64,000 bases of DNA from Microbacterium hatanonis. Its GTDB lineage: Bacteria > Actinomycetota > Actinomycetes > Actinomycetales > Microbacteriaceae. Of the stretch, positions 33,831-42,212 are shown piece after piece; the stretch's first letter is position 1, and every line of letters begins with the position of its first letter. The DNA lies in assembly GCF_008017415.1 (NCBI RefSeq), contig NZ_VRSV01000001.1, positions 1,798,001 to 1,862,000 on the forward strand. Reading direction: 5' to 3'. The position numbers and the translations under genes were made by a program. A model generated the notes under the pieces. It did not search any database. It saw only the letters and a program-made list of their open reading frames with translations, and had not been told where the DNA came from.

Positions 33831-33921
33831 CGCTGTTGTCCATCCTGATCTCGACGCGTGAGAACCCGAGGAACCCGAGGTGAGAGTCCTCTCATGTTCG
33901 ACAGGTGTCGCCATGAATCAG

Positions 33922-33953
33922 GAGGGGCGGGATGCTGCAGCACCCCGCCCCTC
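33922..33953 (-). terminator. Terminator of the PIN-PhoH gene
   Basis: GAGGGGCGGG (33922-33931) pairs with CCCGCCCCTC (33944-33953); the inner part continues through one mismatch to a TGCA loop. It lies 30 bases beyond the phoH stop. Between it and the small-RNA candidate are a tandem repeat of GAACCCGAG (33862-33879) and TGAGAG-TC-CTCTCA (33881-33894). Confidence 0.7.
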
Positions 33954-33982
33954 TCACGACGCGCTTCAGCGCGGGAAACTCC

Positions 33983-35338
33983 TCAGGAGAGCTCCCCCGC
34001 TTCGAGGAGCTCGGTGACGAGAGCCGCGATCGCCGAGCGCTCGGAGCGCGTCAGCGTGACGTGGCCGAAGAGTGCGTGCCCCTTGAGGGTCTCGATGACC
34101 GAGGCGACACCGTCGTGACGGCCCACGCGCAGGTTGTCGCGCTGACCCACGTCGTGGGTGAGGACGACGCGCGAGTTCTGTCCGATGCGGCTGAGCACGG
34201 TCAGCAGCACGTTGCGCTCCAGCGACTGCGCCTCGTCGACGATCACGAACGCGTCGTGGAGCGAGCGCCCGCGGATGTGCGTGAGGGGAAGCACCTCGAG
34301 AAGGCCCCGGGCGACGACCTCCTCCACCACGTTGGGCGAGACGACCGAGCCCAGCGTGTCGAAGATGGCCTGACCCCAGGGGTTCATCTTCTCCTGAGCG
34401 TCGCCCGGGAGGTAGCCCAGCTCCTGGCCGCCGACGGCGAAGAGCGGCCGGAAGACGATGATCTTCCGCTGCTCCTGCCGCTCGAGCACCGCCTCGAGCG
34501 CGGCGCAGAGGGCGAGAGCCGACTTACCGGTACCCGCCCGCCCGCCGAGCGAGACGATGCCGACCTCGGGGTCGGTCAGCAGGTCGATCGCGATCCGCTG
34601 CTCGGCCGACCGGCCGTGCAGTCCGAACACGTCGCGGTCGCCGCGGACGAGCTTGTAGCTCCCGTCTCCGGTCACCCGCCCCAGGGCCGAACCCCGCTCG
34701 GAGTGGATGATCAGACCCGTGTTGACCGGGAGACCGACGACGTCGTCGCTGACGGCGACCTCGCTCTCGTAGAGGTCGCTGATGTCGTCGCCGGAGACAT
34801 CGATCGTCGCGATGCCCGTCCAGCCCGAGTCGACGGCCTGCTCGGCGAGGTACTCCTCCGCCGAGAGACCGAGCGAGGCGGCCTTGACCCGCATCGGGAG
34901 ATCCTTCGACACGACGGTGACCTCGCTGCCGTCCTGCGCGAGATGCATCGCCACGGCGAGGATGCGGCTGTCGTTGTCGCCGAGGCGCATACCCGAGGGC
35001 AGCACCGAGGGATCGGTGTTGTTCAGCTCGACGCGGAAGGTTCCCCCCGTGCCGACCTGAACCGGGAAGTCGAGGCGTCCGTGCTCGATCCGCAGCTCGT
35101 CGAGGTGACGAAGAGCCTGGCGGGCGAAGTATCCGATCTCCGGGTCGTGGCGCTTTCCCTCGAGCTCGGTCACGACCACCACCGGGATCACGACGGAATG
35201 CTCGGCGAAGCGGAAGATGGCGCGCGGATCGCTGAGGAGAACGGAGGTATCGAGCACGTACGTGCGGAGGTCCTGCTCCGTCGTCGTGTCTTCCGCGATG
35301 TTCTCCCGACGCTGCTTCTGAGGTGCTCGTGCGCTCAC
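33983..35338 (-). CDS. PIN-domain/PhoH ATPase fusion protein (PhoH2/YlaK type)
   Basis: This 451-residue protein has an N-terminal PIN nuclease domain ([19 protein letters not shown], then [11 protein letters not shown] and [11 protein letters not shown], giving the acidic metal-binding residues) fused to a PhoH P-loop ATPase (Walker [14 protein letters not shown], and [13 protein letters not shown] as Walker B). Mycobacterial PhoH2 of this design unwinds and cuts RNA and is preceded by a small antitoxin, PhoAT. No antitoxin-like ORF is obvious upstream here; 35339-35517 holds only a leader with short hairpins. It starts at GTG ([13 protein letters not shown]) with GGGAG upstream. Confidence 0.92.
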   Translation of the reverse strand: MSARAPQKQRRENIAEDTTTEQDLRTYVLDTSVLLSDPRAIFRFAEHSVVIPVVVVTELEGKRHDPEIGYFARQALRHLDELRIEHGRLDFPVQVGTGGTFRVELNNTDPSVLPSGMRLGDNDSRILAVAMHLAQDGSEVTVVSKDLPMRVKAASLGLSAEEYLAEQAVDSGWTGIATIDVSGDDISDLYESEVAVSDDVVGLPVNTGLIIHSERGSALGRVTGDGSYKLVRGDRDVFGLHGRSAEQRIAIDLLTDPEVGIVSLGGRAGTGKSALALCAALEAVLERQEQRKIIVFRPLFAVGGQELGYLPGDAQEKMNPWGQAIFDTLGSVVSPNVVEEVVARGLLEVLPLTHIRGRSLHDAFVIVDEAQSLERNVLLTVLSRIGQNSRVVLTHDVGQRDNLRVGRHDGVASVIETLKGHALFGHVTLTRSERSAIAALVTELLEAGELS

Positions 35339-35517
35339 AACCCACTCCCGACCCGGGACACTTTCCCGGAAAGCGAAGAGTCGACCAGGGGTCACGAGTC
35401 GCGATCCAGAAGGCCGACTCGACCGGGCGCCTTGCCCGATGCGATCAAGCTACGACGGAACGCACCCAGCGCGAAGCGACACGCCCCTCCGTTCGCGTTA
35501 CGAGTAGGTGAACTTCC

Positions 35518-36639
35518 TCACCACACGCGCGACGCCGCGAAAGCGGCCATGGCGTCATCGAGCTGGCGCACCGTGTCAGGACTGGTCCCGGCGTGCACGG
35601 CGATCCGGATTCCGCCCGAGCGGACGGTGACGGCCAGACCGTGGTTCGACAGCGCGGCGGCCAACGGTGCGGCATCCCGGGCGTCGGGGGCGAGCGAGAT
35701 GATGCCCGCACGGTGCGCGGGATCGCGGGGAGTGGTCACGGGAACGCCGTACTGCTCGGCCAGGGCGAAGACCTCGGCGGCGCGCTCGGCGACACGCGCG
35801 CCGATCGCAGCGACGCCGACGTCGCGGATGTCGGTCACCGCCGTCTCGAGGCGACCCGCGGCCAGCGAATCGAACGCGCTGACCGTGAAGGCGCGGGCCT
35901 GGTGAACCGGCGGCGGCACCTCGTCGAGCGGGAGTCCCTCCGCCTCGGTTCCCGTGAACCCCGAGAGCACGGGATCGAGCCGGTCGAGCGCGCGCTCTCC
36001 GAACCAGGAGTAGCCCGTCCCCCGACCCGCACGCAGCCACTTGTAGCCGTTCCCGCACACGACATCGGCGGCAGCGAAGTCGGCCTCGACCACGCCGAAC
36101 CCCTGGATGGCATCGACGATGAGCAGCCGGTCCCCGATCACGTCGCGGATGGCCCCGAGGTCGGCGAGGTAACCGGTGCGGAAGTCCACGAGACTCACCG
36201 CCACCGCCGTCACGTCGTCGGTGAGCGCGTCGCGCACGACCTCCGGAGTCACGAATCCGGCGGGCGGCAGCATCCACGACACCTGCGCACCCCCGAGGGC
36301 CGCCGAACGCGCCGCGGCGACCGTGAGACTCGGGAACTCGGCCGACGAGAGCAGCAGTGTGCCGCGGAGGGCGTAGACCGCCTGCATGAGGCCGTGGGCG
36401 GTCGACGGCTGGAGCACGACCTGGTCGGCCGGTGCGCCCAGCAGCTCGGCGACGGCGGCGGCGGCCTCGGCGACGTGATCGACCACGAGGTCGATGCTCG
36501 ACCGCCGACCCGACGCGAGCAGCTCGGCGTCGGCGTTCGTCTCCGCCACCACGGACGGGGCCAGCGGGCCGAAGGACGCCCAGTCGAGATACCCCGTCTC
36601 GTCGCCGAAGGAGTGCGCGTAGGTATCGAGGTCGGTCAC
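35518..36639 (-). CDS. Class V-fold PLP-dependent aminotransferase
   Basis: This 373-residue protein has the class V fold (cysteine desulfurase/isopenicillin epimerase group). Visible parts are SSAEFPSLTVAAARSAALGG, the PLP Asp in LLIVDAIQGFGVVEADF and the Schiff-base Lys in VVCGNGYKWLRAGRGTGYSW. No desulfurase-type catalytic Cys loop is evident, so an aminotransferase, lyase or epimerase is more likely; the substrate is unknown. The start is GTG. It lies downstream of uppS on the same strand, but a palindromic element and 122 bases separate them. Confidence 0.86.
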   Translation of the reverse strand: MTDLDTYAHSFGDETGYLDWASFGPLAPSVVAETNADAELLASGRRSSIDLVVDHVAEAAAAVAELLGAPADQVVLQPSTAHGLMQAVYALRGTLLLSSAEFPSLTVAAARSAALGGAQVSWMLPPAGFVTPEVVRDALTDDVTAVAVSLVDFRTGYLADLGAIRDVIGDRLLIVDAIQGFGVVEADFAAADVVCGNGYKWLRAGRGTGYSWFGERALDRLDPVLSGFTGTEAEGLPLDEVPPPVHQARAFTVSAFDSLAAGRLETAVTDIRDVGVAAIGARVAERAAEVFALAEQYGVPVTTPRDPAHRAGIISLAPDARDAAPLAAALSNHGLAVTVRSGGIRIAVHAGTSPDTVRQLDDAMAAFAASRVW

Positions 36640-36684
36640 AACCGGCTATTCTCCCACTCCGCTCGCCGTTCCGCTCGCCAGCGA

Positions 36685-36757
36685 CCGCGAGACCCGCTCC
36701 GCACGCCGACACCGTGACATCGTGCGCGGGTCTGGACGTGCCGCTGCGGTCTCGCGG
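36685..36757. repeat. Intergenic hairpin element related to 23409-23480
   Basis: CCGCGAGACC (36685-36694) pairs with GGTCTCGCGG (36748-36757), extendable past a one-base bulge. An inner GCGGGTCT (36726-36733) can pair instead with AGACCCGC (36690-36697). The left arm shares CCGCGAGACCCG with the fbaA-MOSC element. It starts just beyond the uppS stop and may terminate uppS. Confidence 0.6.
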
Positions 36758-36761
36758 GTGA

Positions 36762-37547
36762 TCAGCCGCCGTAGCGGCGGTCGCGCTTGGCGAAGTCTCG
36801 GACGGCCCGCAGGAAGTCGACCTCGCGCAGGTCGGGGCCGAGCGCCTCGACGAAGTAGAACTCGCTGTGGGCGCTCTGCCAGAGCAGGAAGTCGCTGAGC
36901 CGCTGCTCCCCCGACGTGCGGATGACGAGGTCGGGGTCGGGGAGCCCGCCGGTGTACAGGTGCTCGCCGATCTGCTCGGGCGTGAGGCTCGCCGCCAGTT
37001 GCTCGAGCGACCCGCCCTCGCTGTCGTGCTGGGCGATGATGCTGCGCACGGCGTCGACGATCTCGCTGCGTCCGCCGTAGCCGACCGCCAGATTCACATG
37101 GAGACCGGTGTGGGCACGGGTGCGGTTCTCCGACTCGGCGAGCACCCGCGCGAGCTCCGGCGGCAGGTTAGCGGCGCGGCCCACGTGCTGCACACGCCAA
37201 TTCGGTTCGCGGGAGACCTCGTCGGCGAGCTCGGCGATGATCTCCAGGAGATCGGCGAGCTCACGCGAGTCGCGCTTGACGAGGTTGTCGTTCGAGAGCA
37301 GGTACAGCGAGACGACACCGACCCCGAGGTCGTCGCACCAGCGCAGGAACTCGCGCATCTTCGCGGCGCCCGCACGGTGGCCGTGGGCGGCCGAATCGAA
37401 CCCGAGCTGCCGAGCCCATCGGCGGTTGCCGTCGATCATCATCGCGACGTGGTGGGGCACCACATCCGGCGTCAATCGACGGCGGAGTCGGTTGATGTAG
37501 AGGCGGTACAGAGGGCCCCTGCCCCCGTTGATCCCGTTCTCCGTCAC
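36762..37547 (-). CDS. uppS: Isoprenyl transferase (undecaprenyl diphosphate synthase family)
   Basis: This 261-residue cis-prenyltransferase condenses isopentenyl diphosphate onto an allylic primer to make the lipid carrier of cell-wall synthesis. Motifs present are HVAMMIDGNRRWARQLGF (catalytic Asp and P-loop), SLYLLSNDNLVKRDSRE, the NLAVGYGGRSEI block and DLVIRTSGEQRLSDFLLWQ with SEFYFVEALGPDL. The product chain length (decaprenyl versus shorter) cannot be read safely. It starts at GTG with TAGCGT 6 bases upstream. It is divergent from trhA, as in mycobacteria. Confidence 0.94.
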   Translation of the reverse strand: MTENGINGGRGPLYRLYINRLRRRLTPDVVPHHVAMMIDGNRRWARQLGFDSAAHGHRAGAAKMREFLRWCDDLGVGVVSLYLLSNDNLVKRDSRELADLLEIIAELADEVSREPNWRVQHVGRAANLPPELARVLAESENRTRAHTGLHVNLAVGYGGRSEIVDAVRSIIAQHDSEGGSLEQLAASLTPEQIGEHLYTGGLPDPDLVIRTSGEQRLSDFLLWQSAHSEFYFVEALGPDLREVDFLRAVRDFAKRDRRYGG

Positions 37548-37553
37548 GCCCCT

Positions 37554-37559
37554 ACGCTA
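37554..37559 (-). promoter_or_regulatory. -10 box of uppS, leaderless spacing
   Basis: TAGCGT (minus strand) ends 6 bases before the GTG at 37547. Confidence 0.5.
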
Positions 37560-37622
37560 CCCCCGACCTGTGCAGTGCATGCGGAACCGCACAGCGTGCG
37601 CCCGGCGGCATACACCCGGACG

Positions 37623-37628
37623 TAGGCT
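37623..37628 (+). promoter_or_regulatory. -10 box of trhA, leaderless spacing
   Basis: TAGGCT ends 6 bases before the GTG at 37635. Confidence 0.5.
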
Positions 37629-37634
37629 CGTTGC

Positions 37635-38375
37635 GTGACCCGCCCCGCCTCCTCCCGTGCGGCCGAAGACGACGGCCCCGACATGCCGCAGCTGCCCCTC
37701 ATCGAGGCGGCGGCGGTCGGTGCGCAGGACGAGATGAAGCCCACGTGGCGCGGATGGATCCACGCCGGAACGTTCCCCGTCGCGATCGCCGCCGGCATCG
37801 TGCTCATCGCCGTGGCGCAGGGGGCTCCCGCGAAGTGGGCGTCGGTCGTCTTCATGGCCACCTCGCTGCTGCTGTTCGGCAACTCGGCGCTCTACCACCG
37901 CTTCCACTGGAAGCCCAGGACCCGCGCGATCCTCAAGCGGATCGACCACGCGAACATCCTGCTGCTGATCGCGGGCACCTACACGCCGTTGTCGGTGCTC
38001 GCCCTCCCCACCGACAAGGCGATCATCCTGCTGTCGATCGTCTGGGGCGGCGCGATCCTGGGCATCTTCTTCCGCGTGTTCTGGCTGAACGCCCCGAGGT
38101 GGCTCTACGTCGCCCTGTACCTCGCCCTCGGCTGGGCGGCAGTGATGTACATGGGCGATCTGTTCGCCGCGAACGTCGCCATGATGGTGCTGGTCGTCGT
38201 GGGCGGCGTGCTCTACTCGGGCGGTGCGGTGATCTACGCGCTCAAGCGTCCGAACCCGTGGCCCGGCCACTTCGGCTTCCACGAGATCTTCCACGTCTGC
38301 ACGGTCCTGGCGTTCCTCTGCCACTGGACCGCGTCCCTGCTGATCGTGCTGCACCCCGCGTTCCACGCGGGATGA
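37635..38375 (+). CDS. trhA: Hemolysin III / TrhA family membrane protein
   Basis: This 246-residue protein has seven predicted membrane helices and the family's conserved residues: SLLLFGNSALYHRFHW (SxxxH), KRIDHANILLLIAGTYTPL (D), and near the end GFHEIFHVCTVLAFLCHW with paired His. These form a putative metal-dependent active site shared with adiponectin-receptor-like hydrolases (CREST superfamily). In bacteria, TrhA influences membrane energetics and homeostasis. True hemolysis is doubtful. A cytoplasmic N-terminus of about 35 residues precedes the first helix. Confidence 0.9.
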   Translation: MTRPASSRAAEDDGPDMPQLPLIEAAAVGAQDEMKPTWRGWIHAGTFPVAIAAGIVLIAVAQGAPAKWASVVFMATSLLLFGNSALYHRFHWKPRTRAILKRIDHANILLLIAGTYTPLSVLALPTDKAIILLSIVWGGAILGIFFRVFWLNAPRWLYVALYLALGWAAVMYMGDLFAANVAMMVLVVVGGVLYSGGAVIYALKRPNPWPGHFGFHEIFHVCTVLAFLCHWTASLLIVLHPAFHAG

Positions 38376-38378
38376 TCT

Positions 38379-38660
38379 TCAGCGCCGGAAACGATCGTCG
38401 CGCGGATCGATGTCCTGGTCGTCGACGTCGGATGCTTCCTCCGCCGCCCTCGCCTGCGCCTCCGCAGCATCCAGGTCTTCGTTGACCTCGGCGCGATACC
38501 GTCCGCGACGGATGCGGCGCAGCATGTCCCAGACGAGCAGGAACACCGCGACGGCGATGAATGCGATGGCAGCGAACCCCCAGGGGCCGGGGGTGACGAG
38601 CTCGGCCGGGGGCGCGCTGGGCTCGGGGGTCACTGCGGCGAGAAGAATCGCGGCGTACAT
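38379..38660 (-). CDS. Small membrane protein (counterpart of mycobacterial Rv1083 by position)
   Basis: This 93-residue protein starts MYAAILLAAVTPEPSAPPAE. It has a possible signal-like start, one clear membrane helix (WGFAAIAFIAVAVFLLVWDML) and a basic then acidic cytoplasmic tail (RRIRRGRYRAEVNEDLDAAEAQARAAEEASD). GAGGA precedes the ATG at 38660; a GTG one codon earlier is also possible. In mycobacteria the similarly placed small membrane gene Rv1083 lies directly after mca; here no mca is present. Function unknown. Confidence 0.75.
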   Translation of the reverse strand: MYAAILLAAVTPEPSAPPAELVTPGPWGFAAIAFIAVAVFLLVWDMLRRIRRGRYRAEVNEDLDAAEAQARAAEEASDVDDQDIDPRDDRFRR

Positions 38661-38728
38661 CACACATCCTCGTTCTGCGCGGTAGCGCTTAACCTGGAGT
38701 TCCAGCCTAGTTCCGACCCGAGGTAGCG

Positions 38729-39121
38729 ATGACCCAGCAGATGCTCGACGAACGATACGGCCGGCGACGCTCCACCGGACGTCGCGTGATCGGCTGGACC
38801 ATCATCGGAGCCGTCGCGGTCGGGCTCATCGGCTGGGTCGGGTGGGGCACCGTGGCGCGGTCGATCGACGAGATCGACGATGACCTCACCGCCTTCGAGG
38901 TCGTCGACGCCCACACCGTCTCTGTGACGTTCCAGATCACCTCTCCCCCGGGTCGCGGGGTCACCTGCGTGCTGGAGGCGCAGGACGAGGAGCACGGGAT
39001 CGTGGGCTGGCGGGTCGTCGAATACCCCGCGGTCGATACGCACGCACGGGCCTTTTCGGAGGAGATCCCGACGGTCGCCCTGGCGACCAATGGTTTGGTC
39101 AACAGCTGCTGGGTCACGTAA
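38729..39121 (+). CDS. DUF4307 family membrane protein
   Basis: This 130-residue protein begins MTQQMLDERYGRRRSTGRRV. A basic N-terminus is followed by one membrane helix (VIGWTIIGAVAVGLIGWVGWGT) and an extracytoplasmic beta domain with two Cys (RGVTCVLEAQDE and VNSCWVT) that could form a disulfide. DUF4307 genes lie beside greA throughout actinobacteria (Rv1081c in M. tuberculosis). Function unknown. GAGG precedes the ATG. Confidence 0.9.
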   Translation: MTQQMLDERYGRRRSTGRRVIGWTIIGAVAVGLIGWVGWGTVARSIDEIDDDLTAFEVVDAHTVSVTFQITSPPGRGVTCVLEAQDEEHGIVGWRVVEYPAVDTHARAFSEEIPTVALATNGLVNSCWVT

Positions 39122-39139
39122 ACTCAGGACCCACATTCG

Positions 39140-39187
39140 ATCGACGCCCTGGCCGATGCCGGGGCGTTTCGAATTGAGGGCGTCGAT
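39140..39187 (+). promoter_or_regulatory. greA leader with two mutually exclusive hairpins
   Basis: ATCGACGCCCT (39140-39150) is perfectly complementary to AGGGCGTCGAT (39177-39187). Part of the same left arm, ACGCCC (39144-39149), can instead pair with GGGCGT (39162-39167), which is followed by TTC. The greA start codon is 33 bases further on. Confidence 0.5.
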
Positions 39188-39220
39188 GTCGGCGCTCCAC
39201 GACGACCAAGGAGACCGACC

Positions 39221-39712
39221 GTGTCCAGCGACGCCCCGGTGACGTTCCTCACCCAGGATGCCTACGACCGCCTCGCCAACGAGCTCGAATACCTGTCGAC
39301 GACCGGCCGCGAGGAGATCGCGAAGCGCATCGAGTCGGCTCGCGAAGAGGGCGACCTCAAGGAGAACGGCGGTTACCACGCCGCGAAGGACGAGCAGGGC
39401 AAGCAGGAAGCACGCATCCGCACTCTGAAGGCGCTGCTGAAGGACGCCACCGTCGGCGAAGCTCCCCAGAGCCACGGCGTGGTCGAGTCGGGAACGATCG
39501 TCACCGCCATCGTCGCGGGAGGCGAAGAGCGATTCCTCCTGGGCAACCGCGAGATCGCCGTCGATTCCGAACTCGACGTGTACAGCGAGGCCTCTCCGCT
39601 CGGAGCGGCGATCCTCGGCCAGAGCGAGGGCGCCAAGGTGTCGTACACCGCGCCCAACGGCCGGGAGATCCCGGTCGAGGTCGTCAAGGTCGAGACCTAC
39701 TCCGGCGAGTAG
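39221..39712 (+). CDS. greA: Transcription elongation factor GreA
   Basis: This 163-residue protein has the N-terminal coiled coil that enters the RNA polymerase secondary channel, with the acidic tip (REEGDLKENGGYHAAKDEQG), and the C-terminal FKBP-like domain ending EVVKVETYSGE. It rescues backtracked polymerase by stimulating RNA cleavage. Actinobacterial GreA proteins are similar in length. GGAGA precedes the GTG. The leader can form alternative hairpins, which suggests attenuation. It is downstream of DUF4307 on the same strand. Confidence 0.95.
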   Translation: MSSDAPVTFLTQDAYDRLANELEYLSTTGREEIAKRIESAREEGDLKENGGYHAAKDEQGKQEARIRTLKALLKDATVGEAPQSHGVVESGTIVTAIVAGGEERFLLGNREIAVDSELDVYSEASPLGAAILGQSEGAKVSYTAPNGREIPVEVVKVETYSGE

Positions 39713-39721
39713 CCTTCGGGG

Positions 39722-40948
39722 TCAGTCGCGCGAGACCGTGGCGGTGAATCCCGCCTCTTCGAGCGTGCTGATCACGAGACCGCGGTGGTCTTCGCCCCGG
39801 GTCTCGACGCTCAGCTGCAGCACCACCTCGCTGATCTGCATGCCCTGACCGTGACGGGTGTGCATCACCTCGACCACGTTCGCTCCGACCTGGGCGAGCA
39901 GCTCCGACACCCTCGCGAGCTGACCCGGGCGGTCGGGCAACGGAATGCGCAGGGTCATGTAGCGACCGGATGCTGCGAGCCCGTGCGCGACGACCCGCTG
40001 AAGCAGCAGCGGATCGATGTTGCCGCCCGACAGGATCGACACGGTCGGACCGGAGGCGGCGACCTTGCCCGCCAGGATCGCGGCGACCCCGACCGCGCCG
40101 GCCGGCTCGACCACCTGCTTCGCGCGCTCTAACAGCACGAGCAGCGCACGGGCGATGTCGTCCTCGGTCACCGTGACCACGTCGTCGAGATGCCTGCTGA
40201 TGAGAGCGAACGGCAGGTCGCCGGGGCGGGCGACCGCGATGCCGTCGGCGATCGTCGGGCGGGTCTCCACCTGGAGCGGGCGCCCGGCGGCGAGCGACGA
40301 CGGGTAGGCCGCGGAGTTCTCTGCCTGCACACCGATGACCCGCACGGTGCGGCCTTCGGCGGCGGCGCGCGCCTTGACAGCGGCAGCGACTCCGGCTGCG
40401 AGTCCTCCCCCGCCGATGCCGACGATGACGGTCTCGAGATCGGGGAGGTCTTCCATCAGTTCGAGCCCGAGCGTTCCCTGGCCGACGACGATGTCGCGGT
40501 GGTCGAAGGGGTGGATGAGCACCGCACCGGTCGCCTCGGCGAACTCGGCCGCGAGGCGCAGCGGCGTCTCGACCGTGTCTCCCTCGAGGATCACCTCGGC
40601 GCCGTACCCGCGCGTGGCGAGCAGCTTGGGCAACGGCACGCCGAGCGGCATGAAGATCGTGGCCGGGATGCCCAGCTGCTGTGCGGCGAGGGCGACGCCC
40701 TGAGCGTGGTTGCCCGCCGAGGCGGCGACGACGCCGCGCGCACGCTCTTCCGCCGTGAGACGCGAGAGCCGGTAGGTGGCCCCGCGGATCTTGAACGAAC
40801 CGGTGCGCTGCAGGTTCTCGAGCTTGAGGTGCACCGGCACCTCCAGGAGGTCGCTGAGGTGCTGCGACTGGTCGAGCGGAGTGCGTGTGATGATGCCGCG
40901 AAGGGAGGCGGCCGCGTCTTCGAACTCGGCCAGGGTGGGATCGGTCAT
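39722..40948 (-). CDS. ilvA: Threonine ammonia-lyase
   Basis: This 408-residue PLP enzyme deaminates threonine to 2-oxobutanoate. Visible motifs are TGSFKIRGATYRLSRL (Schiff-base Lys), VVAASAGNHAQGVALAA and the glycine loop VIVGIGGGGLAAGVAAAV. A single C-terminal ACT-like domain (RIPLPDRPGQLARVSELLAQVGANVVEV) is present, the short TdcB/IlvA2-like form with one ACT domain, so isoleucine feedback may be weaker or different. It overlaps the upstream AI-2E transporter gene by 4 bases (ATGA). Confidence 0.92.
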   Translation of the reverse strand: MTDPTLAEFEDAAASLRGIITRTPLDQSQHLSDLLEVPVHLKLENLQRTGSFKIRGATYRLSRLTAEERARGVVAASAGNHAQGVALAAQQLGIPATIFMPLGVPLPKLLATRGYGAEVILEGDTVETPLRLAAEFAEATGAVLIHPFDHRDIVVGQGTLGLELMEDLPDLETVIVGIGGGGLAAGVAAAVKARAAAEGRTVRVIGVQAENSAAYPSSLAAGRPLQVETRPTIADGIAVARPGDLPFALISRHLDDVVTVTEDDIARALLVLLERAKQVVEPAGAVGVAAILAGKVAASGPTVSILSGGNIDPLLLQRVVAHGLAASGRYMTLRIPLPDRPGQLARVSELLAQVGANVVEVMHTRHGQGMQISEVVLQLSVETRGEDHRGLVISTLEEAGFTATVSRD

Positions 40949-42135
40949 GCCTTTTTTCTCTCTTTGCGGGGCACGGTGCTCCAGATCAGATCTCCCGTGA
41001 GGGGCTGCTCACCGACGGTGGTCCACGCCCGCGACGACAGGTAGACCGCGACGACGTTGACGAACGCCGCGAGGGGAACCGCGAACAGCGCCCCCGGGAT
41101 GCCGCCGACCATCGCTCCGCCCGCGACGACCAGCACGACGGCGAGCGGGTGCACCTTCACCGCCGAGCCCATCAGGATCGGCTGCAGGATGTGGCTCTCG
41201 ATCTGCTGGACGAGCAGCACGAAGATGAGCATCCACAGCGCGATCCACGGCCCGTTGTAGACGAGGGCGATGAACACGGCCACGGCACCCGTGAGGACGG
41301 CGCCGACGAACGGGATGAAGGCGCCAAGGAATACGAGCACACCGATGGGGATGGCCAGCGGCACGCCGAGGAAGAAGGCGCTGATGCCGATGCCGACCGC
41401 GTCGATCGTGGCGACGAGCAGCTGGGTGCGGGCGTAGGTGACGACGGTGCGCCAGCCCGCGCGTCCGGCGCCGTCGACGGCGGGTCGGGCGTCCTTCGGG
41501 AACAGGCGCGTCGTCCACTGCCAGATGCGGCCGCCGTCGGCGAGGATGCACAGGAGGATGAAGATCGTCAGGAGGAGTCCGGTGACCACGTGCCCGACGG
41601 TGCTGCCCACGGCGAGCGCCCCGGTCCAGAGCACCTGAGCCTGCTGCTGGGCGAAATCGATCGCCTGCGCGAGCCCGTCGTCGATCTGGGCCGCCGTCAA
41701 GTGCAGCGGTCCGTCGATGAGGAACTGCCGGAACTGCTCGGCCGACGCGACGGTGCGCTCCTGGACGGAGCGGAAGTCGCGGGTGATCTGCCACACGGCG
41801 ACCCAGAACAGTCCGCCCACGATCGCGATCGTGCCGATGACCGTCACGACGATGGCGAGCCACCGGGGCCACCGGTGCCTCAACATGAACGTGAAAGCGG
41901 GCCAGGTCAGGGCCGTGATGAGGATCGCGATCAGCAGCGGGATGACGAGGAGCTTCAGCTGGATGACCAGCCAGATGACGACGCCGATCGCGGCGGCGAG
42001 CACCAGCAGTCGCCATGCGTAGGAGGTCGCGATGCGCAGCGCGTTCGGCACGGCGCTCGGTGCGTCGATCGTGACCGTGCGCCGACGCAGCGCGTCGAGG
42101 AACGAACCGCGGGATTCGGGGGCGGGATCGCTCAT
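40945..42135 (-). CDS. AI-2E family transporter
   Basis: This 396-residue protein has the family layout: two adjacent N-terminal membrane helices (LLVLAAAIGVVIWLVIQL and LVIPLLIAILITALTWPAF), another pair, a soluble region (about 120-170), and four or more C-terminal helices with VFLGAFIPFVGAVLTGAVAVF, LVQQIESHILQPILMG and GGIPGALFAVPLAAFVNVV. Members export autoinducer-2, act as sodium/proton antiporters or are uncharacterised, so the cargo is open. It has a -10 box 6 bases before the ATG and is coupled to ilvA. Confidence 0.9.
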   Translation of the reverse strand: MSDPAPESRGSFLDALRRRTVTIDAPSAVPNALRIATSYAWRLLVLAAAIGVVIWLVIQLKLLVIPLLIAILITALTWPAFTFMLRHRWPRWLAIVVTVIGTIAIVGGLFWVAVWQITRDFRSVQERTVASAEQFRQFLIDGPLHLTAAQIDDGLAQAIDFAQQQAQVLWTGALAVGSTVGHVVTGLLLTIFILLCILADGGRIWQWTTRLFPKDARPAVDGAGRAGWRTVVTYARTQLLVATIDAVGIGISAFFLGVPLAIPIGVLVFLGAFIPFVGAVLTGAVAVFIALVYNGPWIALWMLIFVLLVQQIESHILQPILMGSAVKVHPLAVVLVVAGGAMVGGIPGALFAVPLAAFVNVVAVYLSSRAWTTVGEQPLTGDLIWSTVPRKERKKA

Positions 42136-42141
42136 CCACTC

Positions 42142-42147
42142 AGTCTA
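42142..42147 (-). promoter_or_regulatory. -10 box of the AI-2E transporter gene, leaderless spacing
   Basis: TAGACT (minus strand) ends 6 bases before the ATG at 42135. Confidence 0.5.
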
Positions 42148-42200
42148 GGCTCGGGGCATTCCGCGGCGGGCATGGCCGCAGCGGTGTCGGTGGCCGTCGT

Positions 42201-42206
42201 TAGGCT
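42201..42206 (+). promoter_or_regulatory. -10 box of the YcaQ-like gene, leaderless spacing
   Basis: TAGGCT ends 6 bases before the GTG at 42213. Confidence 0.5.
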
Positions 42207-42212
42207 GGCGCG

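Noticed and set aside
33889-33912. SOS-box-like half site (GTTCGA) upstream of the small-RNA candidate
   Set aside because: Only one half of the TCGAAC-N4-GTTCGA consensus is present on either strand.
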